From: Actinoplanes octamycinicus
Lineage (GTDB): Bacteria > Actinomycetota > Actinomycetes > Mycobacteriales > Micromonosporaceae
Direction: 5' to 3'
Length of the DNA stretch: 64,000 nucleotides
Assembly (NCBI RefSeq): GCF_014205225.1
Contig: NZ_JACHNB010000001.1
Coordinates: forward strand, 10,025,501 to 10,089,500
Below the pieces are notes generated by a model. The model made no database searches, was not told the DNA's origin, and was given only the letters and a program-made list of their open reading frames with translations. Positions within the stretch are counted from its first letter, which is position 1. Each line of letters starts with the position of its first letter. This document shows positions 48,168-56,397 of this stretch, one piece after another. Position numbers and translations under genes: made by a program.

Positions 48168-48602
48168 ATGGCAAACGAGGTGACCGGTGGCGACCTGTTC
48201 GCGCTGTGGCGGACCTCCGAGGTGAACCTGCCCCGGGTCGCGGACGTCTTCTACGACGCGAACCGGCTGCTCGGCGGCTCGCAGGGCGGCGCCGGCTCGT
48301 TCCGGGTGAACGGACCGGCCTATCCCGGCGCCAGCGTGATGGCCAGCGGCATCGGCGGCGCCTGGGAGACCCTGCGCACCGAGCTGCAGTCGATGATGGA
48401 GCAGGTCGGCACCGCCGTGCTGGACGCGGCGCAGGGGGTCCGCACCGCGACCCAGGCCTACCTCGACGTGGACGCCGCGAACGCCGCGCTGCTCCAGCAG
48501 TACCTGGACGATCCGATCAACCACGACAAGACGGACCCGGCCTCCAACCCGCCGATTCCCGGCTCGAACGAGGATCCCGGCCGGCCCTACCCGGCCGCCT
48601 GA
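48168..48602 (+). CDS. WXG100-like (ESAT-6-type) protein
   Basis: 144 aa, mostly two long helices (LWRTSEVNLPRVADVFYDAN and TLRTELQSMMEQVGTAVLDA) with a central GIGGAWETL turn (Trp66), as in type VII secretion partners. A disordered tail (PASNPPIPGSNEDPGRPYPAA) follows. It lacks a signal peptide, typical for this route. It starts 15 bp after the NHL gene. The identity is structural; no secretion ATPase is in the window. Confidence 0.7.
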   Translation: MANEVTGGDLFALWRTSEVNLPRVADVFYDANRLLGGSQGGAGSFRVNGPAYPGASVMASGIGGAWETLRTELQSMMEQVGTAVLDAAQGVRTATQAYLDVDAANAALLQQYLDDPINHDKTDPASNPPIPGSNEDPGRPYPAA

Positions 48603-48630
48603 CCCCGGAACCGGCGAAGAAGGAGGCAAG

Positions 48631-49680
48631 GTGGCAGAGGTCGACCTGACGACGCCGGCCGACGTGGCCGGCGAGGCCTACGCGACGGCGGTGCGCACCA
48701 AGTCGCTGAAACTCAAGCAGGAGCTGATCCGGCAGACGCTGGAGGACTCCGCGTCGTGGACCCGGGCGGTCAACGACAAGTGGGCCAACGACCACCCCGG
48801 CGAGTGGGACGGCCTGCCGATTCCGCCGGAGGAGATCCAGCAGTACCGGCAGCGGGTGCAGACCGAGGACTACGAGTGGGTGGTGCCGTCCTTCGAGCGC
48901 TACCTGGAGCCGGACCCGGACAAGCTCACCCCGATCATCGACGCGCTGGCCAAGGTCGAGGCGATGCTGCAGGGCCGGGCCGACCAGGAGGGCGGCTGGA
49001 CCGGCTCGTCACCGGCGCTGCAGCGGATCAACGACGTGCGCGCCGACATGACGCTGTGGGAGGGCGCGTTCAAGGAGAACTTCGTCGACCGGTTCCTCAC
49101 CCCGCTCGGGAACGTGGTGCCCAACCAGCGTGAGGTCATCGCCCTGTCCCGGGAGCAGCTGGAGGGCGCGAAGATCATCCACATCCGGTTCCGCAAGTCG
49201 GTGCTGTCCATGCTGGACAACGGGATCAAGGCGGTCCAGCAGCTCAGCAACAGCGCCTGCAAGGGCTCCGACGTGCTGAAATGGGGCAGCATCGCGCTCT
49301 GCGTGGTGGGCACCATCGGCGGCGGGATGACCCTCGGCGTCGGGGCGGCGGCGGCCGCGGTGGCGATCGACGTGCTCGGCACGGTGGCCGGCGGCCTGGT
49401 GCCCAGCGACAAGGAGGCCACCAAGCTGGACCTCGCCGCGAACACCGCGACCGAGGTGGCCGGCAAGATCCTGTCGGCGCAGAGCGCGCTGGACAACGAC
49501 ACGTACTCCCAGGAGGAGATCGTGACGACGGCGCTGCGCAGCCTTTACTCGATCGTGTCGACGGAGCGGCAGCCGACGCGGACGTCGAACCGGTCGACGG
49601 CTTTCGGCGTGGCGACGCCGGCCCTGGCCGACGCGACGCCGGGGCAGATCACCGGAGGCTCCTTCCGGCCGCGGCATTGA
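48631..49680 (+). CDS. LXG-like protein with hydrophobic centre
   Basis: 349 aa. A long helical N-terminal part (LTTPADVAGEAYATAVRTKS, LIRQTLEDSASWTRAVNDKW) resembles the LXG/WXG delivery region of polymorphic toxins. A Gly/Ala-rich hydrophobic segment at about 225-265 (GSIALCVVGTIGGGMTLGVG) could insert in a membrane. The C-terminal end has no recognised toxin fold, and no immunity gene follows. It is 28 bp downstream of the WXG-like gene, with GAAGGAGG before the start. Confidence 0.62.
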   Translation: MAEVDLTTPADVAGEAYATAVRTKSLKLKQELIRQTLEDSASWTRAVNDKWANDHPGEWDGLPIPPEEIQQYRQRVQTEDYEWVVPSFERYLEPDPDKLTPIIDALAKVEAMLQGRADQEGGWTGSSPALQRINDVRADMTLWEGAFKENFVDRFLTPLGNVVPNQREVIALSREQLEGAKIIHIRFRKSVLSMLDNGIKAVQQLSNSACKGSDVLKWGSIALCVVGTIGGGMTLGVGAAAAAVAIDVLGTVAGGLVPSDKEATKLDLAANTATEVAGKILSAQSALDNDTYSQEEIVTTALRSLYSIVSTERQPTRTSNRSTAFGVATPALADATPGQITGGSFRPRH

Positions 49681-49684
49681 TCCT

Positions 49685-49704
49685 CCACCGCAGGTCCGCG
49701 GTGG
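49685..49704 (+). terminator. Short hairpin after the LXG-like gene
   Basis: CCACCGC pairs with GCGGTGG around a 6-nt loop, just past the stop codon and 71 bp before the SWIM gene. Modest stem, no T-tract. Confidence 0.4.
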
Positions 49705-49774
49705 TCACCACGCGGCGCGGGCCTTGACCCGTCGGGACCGCGGTTTTGTCGTACCTCCGGCCTAGGGTCGTCAC

Positions 49775-52582
49775 GTGCCCATGGAACGCTGGTCCGTCGC
49801 CCAGGCCGAGTCGCTCGCCCCCGACCCGGCCGCGCTGAAACGCGCCCGAAGTGTGTCCGGGCAGTTCGCCGCCACCGGCACCGTCGACGACGTCGTCTGG
49901 GGCCTGGTCCGCGGCTATCAGGTGGCCGCCGACCTGGCCGGTCCCGCGTTCAAGTGCTCCTGCCCGAGCTTCCGGGCACCCTGCAAACACGCCGTCGGCC
50001 TGGTGCTGCGCTGGGCCGAGGCGGGCACCGGCGACGCCCCGCCGCCGGACTGGGTGACCGCCTGGCAGACCGCCCGCGCCGCCCGGGCCAAGGCGCGGAG
50101 TTCGCCGCCCGATCCGGTCGCCGCGGCGAAACGCGCCCGGGAGCGCGCCGAGCGGGTCGCCGGCGGTCTCACCGAGCTGCGCCGCTGGCTCGACGACCAG
50201 GTCGAGCAGGGCCTGGCCGGGTTGGGCCGGCGCGGTCACCAGGCCTTCGAGCCGATGGCCGCGCGACTGGTCGACGCGCAGGCGCCCGGCGCGGCCGGCG
50301 CGGTCCGCCGGCTCGGCGGGATCGCCGGCATCGGCCCGCAGTGGGCCGACCGGCTGCTCGGCGAGCTGGCCATGCTGCACCTGCTGGTCGCCGGCCACGA
50401 CCGGCTCGGCACGCTCGACCCGGCGACCGCGGCCACCGTCCGCTCCCGGATCGGGTTCCCCACCCCGGCCGAGGAGGTGCTGGCCGGGCCCCGGGTCACC
50501 GACCGCTGGCAGGTGCTCGGCCGGTTCGACACCGACGACGGCGCGCTGACCACCCGGCGCACCTGGCTGCACGGGTCCGCGACGGCGCGGTTCGCCCTGG
50601 TGCTGTCGTTCGCCGCGCCCGGCCAGTCGCTCGCCGCCGACCTGGTCCCGGGCACCGAGTTCCGCGGCGACCTGTGCTTCTACCCGGGCGCCGCGCCGCT
50701 GCGCGCGCTGGTTGCCGACCGCGCGAGCGCGGCCGAGCCGTTCGGCTCGCCGGAGGGCGGCGGGTCGGTGCGCGCCGCTCTCTCCCGCTTCGCCGAGCTG
50801 CTGGCCGACGACCCTTTCCGGTACGACGGTCCGGTGCTCCTCGCCGACGTCGTCCCGACCGGCGACGGCTGGCTGGTGGACCCGGCCGGCGACGCGTTGC
50901 CGCTGGCCGCCGGGCACCGCGAGCCGTGGTGGCTGCTCGCCGCCGCGGGTGGCCGGCCGGCCGCGGTGGCCGCCGAGTGGTCCCCGGCCGGGCTGCGCCC
51001 GCTGGCCGCCTGGGTGGACGGGGCGTTCGTGCCGGCCGGGCCACCGGTCCCCGATCCGGGCGCCCCGCGGGCCACCGAGCTGCCTCCGGAGATGCTGGCC
51101 GCCGCCCTGGTCGGCACCGCCCGGCGGCCCTGGCAGGCCGAGTCGGTGCGGGTCGGCACGGCGGTCGCCGAGCTGGGCCCGTCCGCGCTGCTCGACGCGG
51201 CCGCGGTCGCCCTGACCACCCGGCGGGCCGGCGCCACCCCGGACGTGACCCGGGTGCCGGTCGAGCCGGCCCCGGCCGAGACCGACCCGCCGCTGCCGGC
51301 CGCCGCCGGCGCGCGGCTGGCCCGCATCCTGCGCGGTGGCGCCCCCGGCGGCGCGCACCTGGAGCAGGAGCTGCTGGCCCAGTGGCTGGCCGCCGCGGTG
51401 GCCCGGGGCGGCGTGGTGCCGCCCGCGCTGCTCCCGGCGCTGCTCGACGCGGCCCGGCGCACCACCACGGTGCGCTCCGACGTGGCCCGGGTCGCCGGGC
51501 GGCGTGGCGCCTGGCTGGCCTGGCAGCGCCCGGACTGGGGCTGGCTGCTCGACGAGGCCACCCCGGTCACCGTCGCCGACTGGACCACCGCCACCGGCAC
51601 CGAGCGCCTCGGTCACCTGATCACCCTGCGGCGCACCGATCCGGCCCAGGCCCGCCGGCTGGTGGCGAGCACCTGGGGCGCCGACTCCTCGGAGAACCGC
51701 GCCCGGTTCCTGGCCACCTTCGCCGACGGCCTCTCCCCGGACGACGAGGAGCTGCTGGAGCACGCGCTGGACGACCGCCGCAAGGAGGTCCGGCAGACCG
51801 CCGTCGACCTGCTGCGCCGGCTGCCGGTCTCGGCGCTCGGCGCCCGGATGCGGGAGCGGGCGCACGCCGCCGTCCGGCTGGCGCCCGGCGAGCCGGCCCG
51901 GCTGATCGTCCAGCCGCCCGACCGGCTCGACGACGACCTGCGCCGGGACGGCGTCGGCGCCACCCCGGCACACGGCGCCGGGGCCGGCGCCTGGCTGCTG
52001 GAGGAGGTGCTGGCCGGCGCCCCGCTGGCCTCGTGGACCGATCTCGAGCCGGCCGGCTACCTGGCGCTGGCCAGGGCGAACGACTGGGCCACCGCGCTGC
52101 TGCACGGCTGGGCCAAAGCGGCCGTCGCGCAGAGCGACGCCCGCTGGGCGGCCGCGCTGCTGGCCACCGACGCCGGCGTGCTGCGCGAGGCGGTCCGCTG
52201 GGACCTGCACCTGGTGCTGCCCCCGGACACGCTGGCCCGGCTGGCCGCCGAGGCGCTGCGCACCGAGGACGGCTCGGCGCACCGGCTGCTCGGACTGCAC
52301 CCCGGGCCGTGGCCGGAGCGGCTGAGCGTGACCGTGCTGGAGACGATCGCCACCCGGGCGCGGACCGACCGGCACACCTGGCAGCTCGGCGAGCTGTGCC
52401 GGACCGCCGCCCTGGCGATGCCCCCGGAGTACGCGGATCTCACCGGCCGGCTCGCCGCGCAGCTGGAGCCGGAGGTCGACGCCGGCCGGGTCCGCCCGAT
52501 CGCCGACCTGGCCCGCACCCTGGCCTTCCGAGCCGAGATGCGGGCCGAGCTGGCGCCGGAAAATGTCACACCCAGGCAGTAG
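49775..52582 (+). CDS. SWIM zinc-finger protein of a MoxR-VWA module
   Basis: 935 aa from GTG (ATG 49781 is close). The SWIM zinc site is CSCPSFRAPCKH (Cys61, Cys63, Cys70, His72). The middle and C-terminal parts are helical, Ala/Leu/Arg-rich and resemble the DUF5691-type scaffold (for example TVLETIATRARTDRHTWQLG). SWIM domains bind nucleic acids or proteins. It is the first gene of a tightly packed operon with MoxR, DUF5682 and VWA, 47 bp before MoxR. The overall module recurs in actinobacteria, but its biochemical task is not settled. Confidence 0.8.
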   Translation: MPMERWSVAQAESLAPDPAALKRARSVSGQFAATGTVDDVVWGLVRGYQVAADLAGPAFKCSCPSFRAPCKHAVGLVLRWAEAGTGDAPPPDWVTAWQTARAARAKARSSPPDPVAAAKRARERAERVAGGLTELRRWLDDQVEQGLAGLGRRGHQAFEPMAARLVDAQAPGAAGAVRRLGGIAGIGPQWADRLLGELAMLHLLVAGHDRLGTLDPATAATVRSRIGFPTPAEEVLAGPRVTDRWQVLGRFDTDDGALTTRRTWLHGSATARFALVLSFAAPGQSLAADLVPGTEFRGDLCFYPGAAPLRALVADRASAAEPFGSPEGGGSVRAALSRFAELLADDPFRYDGPVLLADVVPTGDGWLVDPAGDALPLAAGHREPWWLLAAAGGRPAAVAAEWSPAGLRPLAAWVDGAFVPAGPPVPDPGAPRATELPPEMLAAALVGTARRPWQAESVRVGTAVAELGPSALLDAAAVALTTRRAGATPDVTRVPVEPAPAETDPPLPAAAGARLARILRGGAPGGAHLEQELLAQWLAAAVARGGVVPPALLPALLDAARRTTTVRSDVARVAGRRGAWLAWQRPDWGWLLDEATPVTVADWTTATGTERLGHLITLRRTDPAQARRLVASTWGADSSENRARFLATFADGLSPDDEELLEHALDDRRKEVRQTAVDLLRRLPVSALGARMRERAHAAVRLAPGEPARLIVQPPDRLDDDLRRDGVGATPAHGAGAGAWLLEEVLAGAPLASWTDLEPAGYLALARANDWATALLHGWAKAAVAQSDARWAAALLATDAGVLREAVRWDLHLVLPPDTLARLAAEALRTEDGSAHRLLGLHPGPWPERLSVTVLETIATRARTDRHTWQLGELCRTAALAMPPEYADLTGRLAAQLEPEVDAGRVRPIADLARTLAFRAEMRAELAPENVTPRQ

Positions 52583-52629
52583 CTTGCCTAGACGAGCCAC
52601 CTTCCGGACTGACGACTCAGGAGTTCCGC

Positions 52630-53691
52630 GTGACCGTTCTGCGACCGCACGCCGAGGATCAGTACGCCGACGAGCTGGCTCAGCTGGCCGCCGCCGACGA
52701 GCGGCCCCGCCCGCCCGGCTGGCGGCTGTCCCCGCAGGCCGTGGTGACCTATCTGCTCGGTGACGGCGCCAAGATCACCCCGAAGTACGTGGGGCCGCGC
52801 CGGCTGATCGAGGTGGCCGTCTCCACCCTGGCCACCGACCGCGCGCTGCTGCTGCTCGGGGTGCCCGGCACCGCCAAGACCTGGGTCTCCGAGCACCTGG
52901 CCGCGGCCATCTCGGGCGACTCCACGCTGCTGGTGCAGGGCACCGCCGGCACCGCCGAGGAGGCGATCCGGTACGGGTGGAACTATGCCCGCCTGCTCGC
53001 CGAGGGCCCGACCGAGGCGGCCCTGGTGCCCAGCCCGATCATGCGGGCCATGCAGGCCGGGTCGATCGCCCGGCTGGAGGAGCTCACCCGGGTCCCGTCC
53101 GACGTGCAGGACGCGCTGATCACCATCCTCTCGGAGAAGACGCTGCCCGTCCCCGAGCTGGGCACCGAGGCGCAGGCGCAGCGCGGGTTCAACCTGATCG
53201 CCACCGCCAACGACCGCGACCGCGGGGTCAACGAGCTGTCCAGCGCGCTCCGGCGGCGGTTCAACACGGTGGTGCTGCCGGTCCCGGCCAACGCCGACGA
53301 CGAGGTGGAGATCGTCGCCCGGCGGGTCGCCCAGCTCGGCAAGTCGCTCGACCTGCCCGAGGTGCCGGCCGCGCTGGACGAGATCCGGCGGGTGGTCACC
53401 GTCTTCCGCGAGCTGCGCACCGGGCTCACCGAGGACGGGCGGACCAAGCTGAAGTCGCCGACCGGCACGCTCTCCACCGCCGAGGCGATCTCGGTGATCA
53501 CCAACGGGATGGCGCTGGCCGCGCACTTCGGCGACGGCACGCTGCACCCGGGTGACGTGGCGGCCGGCATCGTCGGCGCGGTGATCAAGGACCCGGTGTC
53601 CGACGCGGTCGTCTGGCGGGAGTACCTGGAGACGGTGGTCCGGGAGCGCCCCGACTGGCTCGACTTCTATCGGGCCGCCCGCGATGCCTGA
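52630..53691 (+). CDS. MoxR-family AAA+ ATPase
   Basis: 353 aa from GTG with AGGAG 6 nt upstream. Walker A is GVPGTAKT (77-84). The Walker B position reads ARLEELTR, with Glu where the usual LDE motif has Asp. Sensor 1 is LIATANDRDRG, and the arginine finger region is SSALRRRFNTVVLP. MoxR ATPases act with VWA proteins as chaperones that remodel or load metal into targets. It overlaps the DUF5682 start by 8 bp. Confidence 0.9.
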   Translation: MTVLRPHAEDQYADELAQLAAADERPRPPGWRLSPQAVVTYLLGDGAKITPKYVGPRRLIEVAVSTLATDRALLLLGVPGTAKTWVSEHLAAAISGDSTLLVQGTAGTAEEAIRYGWNYARLLAEGPTEAALVPSPIMRAMQAGSIARLEELTRVPSDVQDALITILSEKTLPVPELGTEAQAQRGFNLIATANDRDRGVNELSSALRRRFNTVVLPVPANADDEVEIVARRVAQLGKSLDLPEVPAALDEIRRVVTVFRELRTGLTEDGRTKLKSPTGTLSTAEAISVITNGMALAAHFGDGTLHPGDVAAGIVGAVIKDPVSDAVVWREYLETVVRERPDWLDFYRAARDA

Positions 53692-55924
53692 GCGGTTCTA
53701 CGGGGTCCGGCATCACGGGCCCGGGTCGGCCCGGGCGGTGGTGCGCGAGCTGGCGGCGCAGCAGCCGGAGATCCTGCTGGTGGAGGGGCCACCGGAGGCG
53801 GACGAGCTGGTGCGGTGGGTGGCCGACGGCGGGTTGGAGCCGCCGGTCGCGCTGCTGGGTTACGCGGTCGACGATCCGGGGCGGGCGGCGTTCTGGCCGT
53901 TCGCGGTCTTCTCGCCGGAGTGGCAGGCGATCCGGTGGGCGGTGGCTCGCGGGGTGCCGGTGCGGTTCTTCGACCTGCCCTATGCGTTCCGGGTGGCGCC
54001 GCCCGCGCCGCGCGACCCCGCCGGCCAGCCGGATGCGGAAGTGCTGCCGGACCCGGGCGGTGACCCGGAGGTGCGGGCCGGGCGGCCGGTGGATCCGATC
54101 GGGGAGCTGGCGGCGGCGGCCGGCTATGACGATCCGGAGCGCTGGTGGGAGGACGTGGTCGAGCACCGCGGGGCGCCGGTGTTCGAGGCGATCGCGGAGG
54201 CGATGACGGCGATCCGGGAGGGCGCGCCGGAGGATCCCGACGATCTGCTGCGGGAGGCCCACATGCGGACCGTGCTGCGGGAGGTGCGCCGCAAGCACGA
54301 GAACATCGCGGTGGTCTGCGGCGCCTGGCACGTGCCGGCGCTCACCCGGAGAGTCGCGGTCAAGGACGACGCCGCGCTGCTCAAGGGGCGGCGCAAGGGG
54401 AAGGTCGCGTTCACCTGGGTGCCCTGGACCTACGGGCGGCTCGCCTCCTGGTCCGGTTACGGCGCGGGCGTGCGCTCCCCCGGGTGGTACCACCATCTGT
54501 TCACCAGCGCCGACTCGGTGGTGCCGCGGTGGCTGGTGGATGCGGCCGGGGTGCTGCGCGCGGAGGGCGTGCCCACCTCGTCGGCGCACCTCATCGAGGC
54601 GACCCGGCTGGCCGAGGCGCTCGCCGCGCTGCGCGGCCGGCCGCTCGCCGGGCTGGCCGAGGTGACCGAGGCCGCCGAGGCGGTGCTGTGCGACGGGGAG
54701 CCGCTGCGCACCGAGCTGATCGCCCGCAAGCTGGTGGTCGGCGAGCGGCTCGGCGCGGTGCCGGACGAGATGCCCGCCGTGCCGCTCGCCAAGGACCTGG
54801 CCGCCCAGCAGCGCACGCTGCGGCTCAAGCCGGAGGCCACCGAGCGCACCCTGGAGCTCGACCTGCGCAAGGACATCGACCTGCGGCGCAGCCGCCTGCT
54901 GCACCGGCTGCGCACGCTGGACGTGCCGTGGGGGCAGCCGGCCGCCGGGCGGCGCGGGACCGGGACGTTCCGCGAGGAGTGGACGCTGCGCTGGCAGCCG
55001 GAGTTCGCGGTGCGGCTGGTCGAGGGCGGCATGTGGGGCACCACGGTGCTGGCCGCGGCGACCGCCCGGGTGGTCCGGCGGGCCCGGGCGGCGGAGAGCC
55101 TCGCCGAGGTGACCGCGCTGCTGGAGACATGCCTGCTGGCCGAGCTCGGGGAGGCGTACCCGGCGGTGCTGGCCGCCCTGGACACCCGGGCCGCGCTGGA
55201 CGCCGACGTGCACCACCTGATGGCGGCGCTGCCCGCGCTGGCCCGGACCATGCGGTACGGCGACGTCCGGCGCACCGACGTGGCCGGGCTGGCCACGGTC
55301 ACCGGGAGCCTGCTGAAACGGATCTGCGCCGGGCTGCCGTCGGCGGCCGGGTCGCTCTCCGACGACGCGGCCAAGCAGCTGCGCGACGGGATGGACGGCG
55401 TGCACCAGGCGGTCAGTCTGCTCGCCGATCCCGATCTGCGAGAATTGTGGCTGGCCACCGTCGGGTCGCTGGCCCAGCGGCCGGATCTGCACGGGTTGCC
55501 GGCCGGGCGGCTGACCCGGCTGCTGCTCGACGCGGGACGGTGGGACGCGGCGGAGGTGCGCCGCCGGCTGCGTCTGCAACTGACCGTGGGGACGCCGCCG
55601 GCGCACGCGGCCGCCTGGGTGGAGGGGTTCCTGGCCGGCGGCGGGCTGCTGCTGGTGCACGACGACGCGTTGCTGGGGCTGGTCGACGACTGGCTGGCCG
55701 ACGTGCCGGCGGAGGCGTTCGACGACGTGTTGCCGCTGTTGCGGCGGACGTTCGGGACCTTCGAGGCCGGGGAGCGCCGGGCCATCGGGGAACGGGTGGC
55801 CGGGCCACGCGCGGGAGCCGCGGCGGCCGCGGACACGACGCTTGACGAGAGACGGGCGCTGGCGGTTCTGCCAGTGCTTGGTGCCCTGCTGGGGCATGAC
55901 ATCCGGGTCCGGGAGGACGCATGA
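53684..55924 (+). CDS. DUF5682 protein, TraB/EreA-like N-terminal pattern
   Basis: 746 aa. The opening FYGVRHHGPGSARAVVRELA, then ILLVEGPPEAD and, later, VVCGAWHVPALT, resembles the His/Glu arrangement of the TraB/EreA/ChaN hydrolase superfamily, hinting at a metallopeptidase or esterase core. The long C-terminal part is helical. It overlaps MoxR by 8 bp and the next gene by 4 bp (ATGA), so it is translated together with them. The similarity is by pattern only. Confidence 0.78.
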   Translation: MPERFYGVRHHGPGSARAVVRELAAQQPEILLVEGPPEADELVRWVADGGLEPPVALLGYAVDDPGRAAFWPFAVFSPEWQAIRWAVARGVPVRFFDLPYAFRVAPPAPRDPAGQPDAEVLPDPGGDPEVRAGRPVDPIGELAAAAGYDDPERWWEDVVEHRGAPVFEAIAEAMTAIREGAPEDPDDLLREAHMRTVLREVRRKHENIAVVCGAWHVPALTRRVAVKDDAALLKGRRKGKVAFTWVPWTYGRLASWSGYGAGVRSPGWYHHLFTSADSVVPRWLVDAAGVLRAEGVPTSSAHLIEATRLAEALAALRGRPLAGLAEVTEAAEAVLCDGEPLRTELIARKLVVGERLGAVPDEMPAVPLAKDLAAQQRTLRLKPEATERTLELDLRKDIDLRRSRLLHRLRTLDVPWGQPAAGRRGTGTFREEWTLRWQPEFAVRLVEGGMWGTTVLAAATARVVRRARAAESLAEVTALLETCLLAELGEAYPAVLAALDTRAALDADVHHLMAALPALARTMRYGDVRRTDVAGLATVTGSLLKRICAGLPSAAGSLSDDAAKQLRDGMDGVHQAVSLLADPDLRELWLATVGSLAQRPDLHGLPAGRLTRLLLDAGRWDAAEVRRRLRLQLTVGTPPAHAAAWVEGFLAGGGLLLVHDDALLGLVDDWLADVPAEAFDDVLPLLRRTFGTFEAGERRAIGERVAGPRAGAAAAADTTLDERRALAVLPVLGALLGHDIRVREDA

Positions 55925-56397
55925 ACGGGGACGATTCGAAGCTCTTCTCGCACACCGCGGAGGAGCTCGCGACGGGAGAGGCCGGGGCCACGCCGGCGGT
56001 GATGCGGTTCTCGCATCCGGCGCCGGAGACGGCGGGCGGGACGGTGGCGCATTCGGCGGCGGCGGTGTTCTCGCATCCGCGGCCGGACGGGGCTGAGGAG
56101 CGTGGCGGGGCCTCCGGGCAGGCTCGTGGCGGGGCTTCCGGGCAGTCGCGCGGTGGGGCTTCCGGGGAGGCGCGTGGCGGGGCCTCCGGGCAGGCGCGTG
56201 GCGGGGCTTCCGGGGAGGCGCGCGGTGCGGCTTCCGGCCGGTCGCGTGACTCGGGGGCGGCCGGGGGACGGCGCGGTGAGCAGCCGAGAGGAGGACAGGC
56301 TGGCCGGGCGGATGTCGATGGTCAAGGGGCGGCTGCTGATGATCGCGGCGGAGCCAGGCGCCGGACGGGCGGGCGCTCAGGGCGGCGCGATGGCTGA
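55921..56397 (+). CDS. Low-complexity Gly/Ser/Arg-repeat protein in the module
   Basis: 158 aa starting MNGDDSKLFSHTAEELATGE, overlapping the DUF5682 stop by ATGA. The first 60 residues have two FSHP segments; then six octapeptide units of RGGASGQA type follow, and a Gly/Arg-rich end. Its stop overlaps the VWA ATG by 8 bp. Either it is a genuine small linker protein or the remains of an extended VWA N-terminus moved out of frame by repeat growth. I cannot decide between these. Confidence 0.5.
   Translation: MNGDDSKLFSHTAEELATGEAGATPAVMRFSHPAPETAGGTVAHSAAAVFSHPRPDGAEERGGASGQARGGASGQSRGGASGEARGGASGQARGGASGEARGAASGRSRDSGAAGGRRGEQPRGGQAGRADVDGQGAAADDRGGARRRTGGRSGRRDG
56101..56244 (+). repeat. 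Six tandem copies of a 24-bp unit
   Basis: Units begin at 56101, 56125, 56149, 56173, 56197 and 56221 (cgtggcggggcctccgggca and variants). They encode the RGGASGQA octapeptides and leave other frames open too. Confidence 0.85.
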
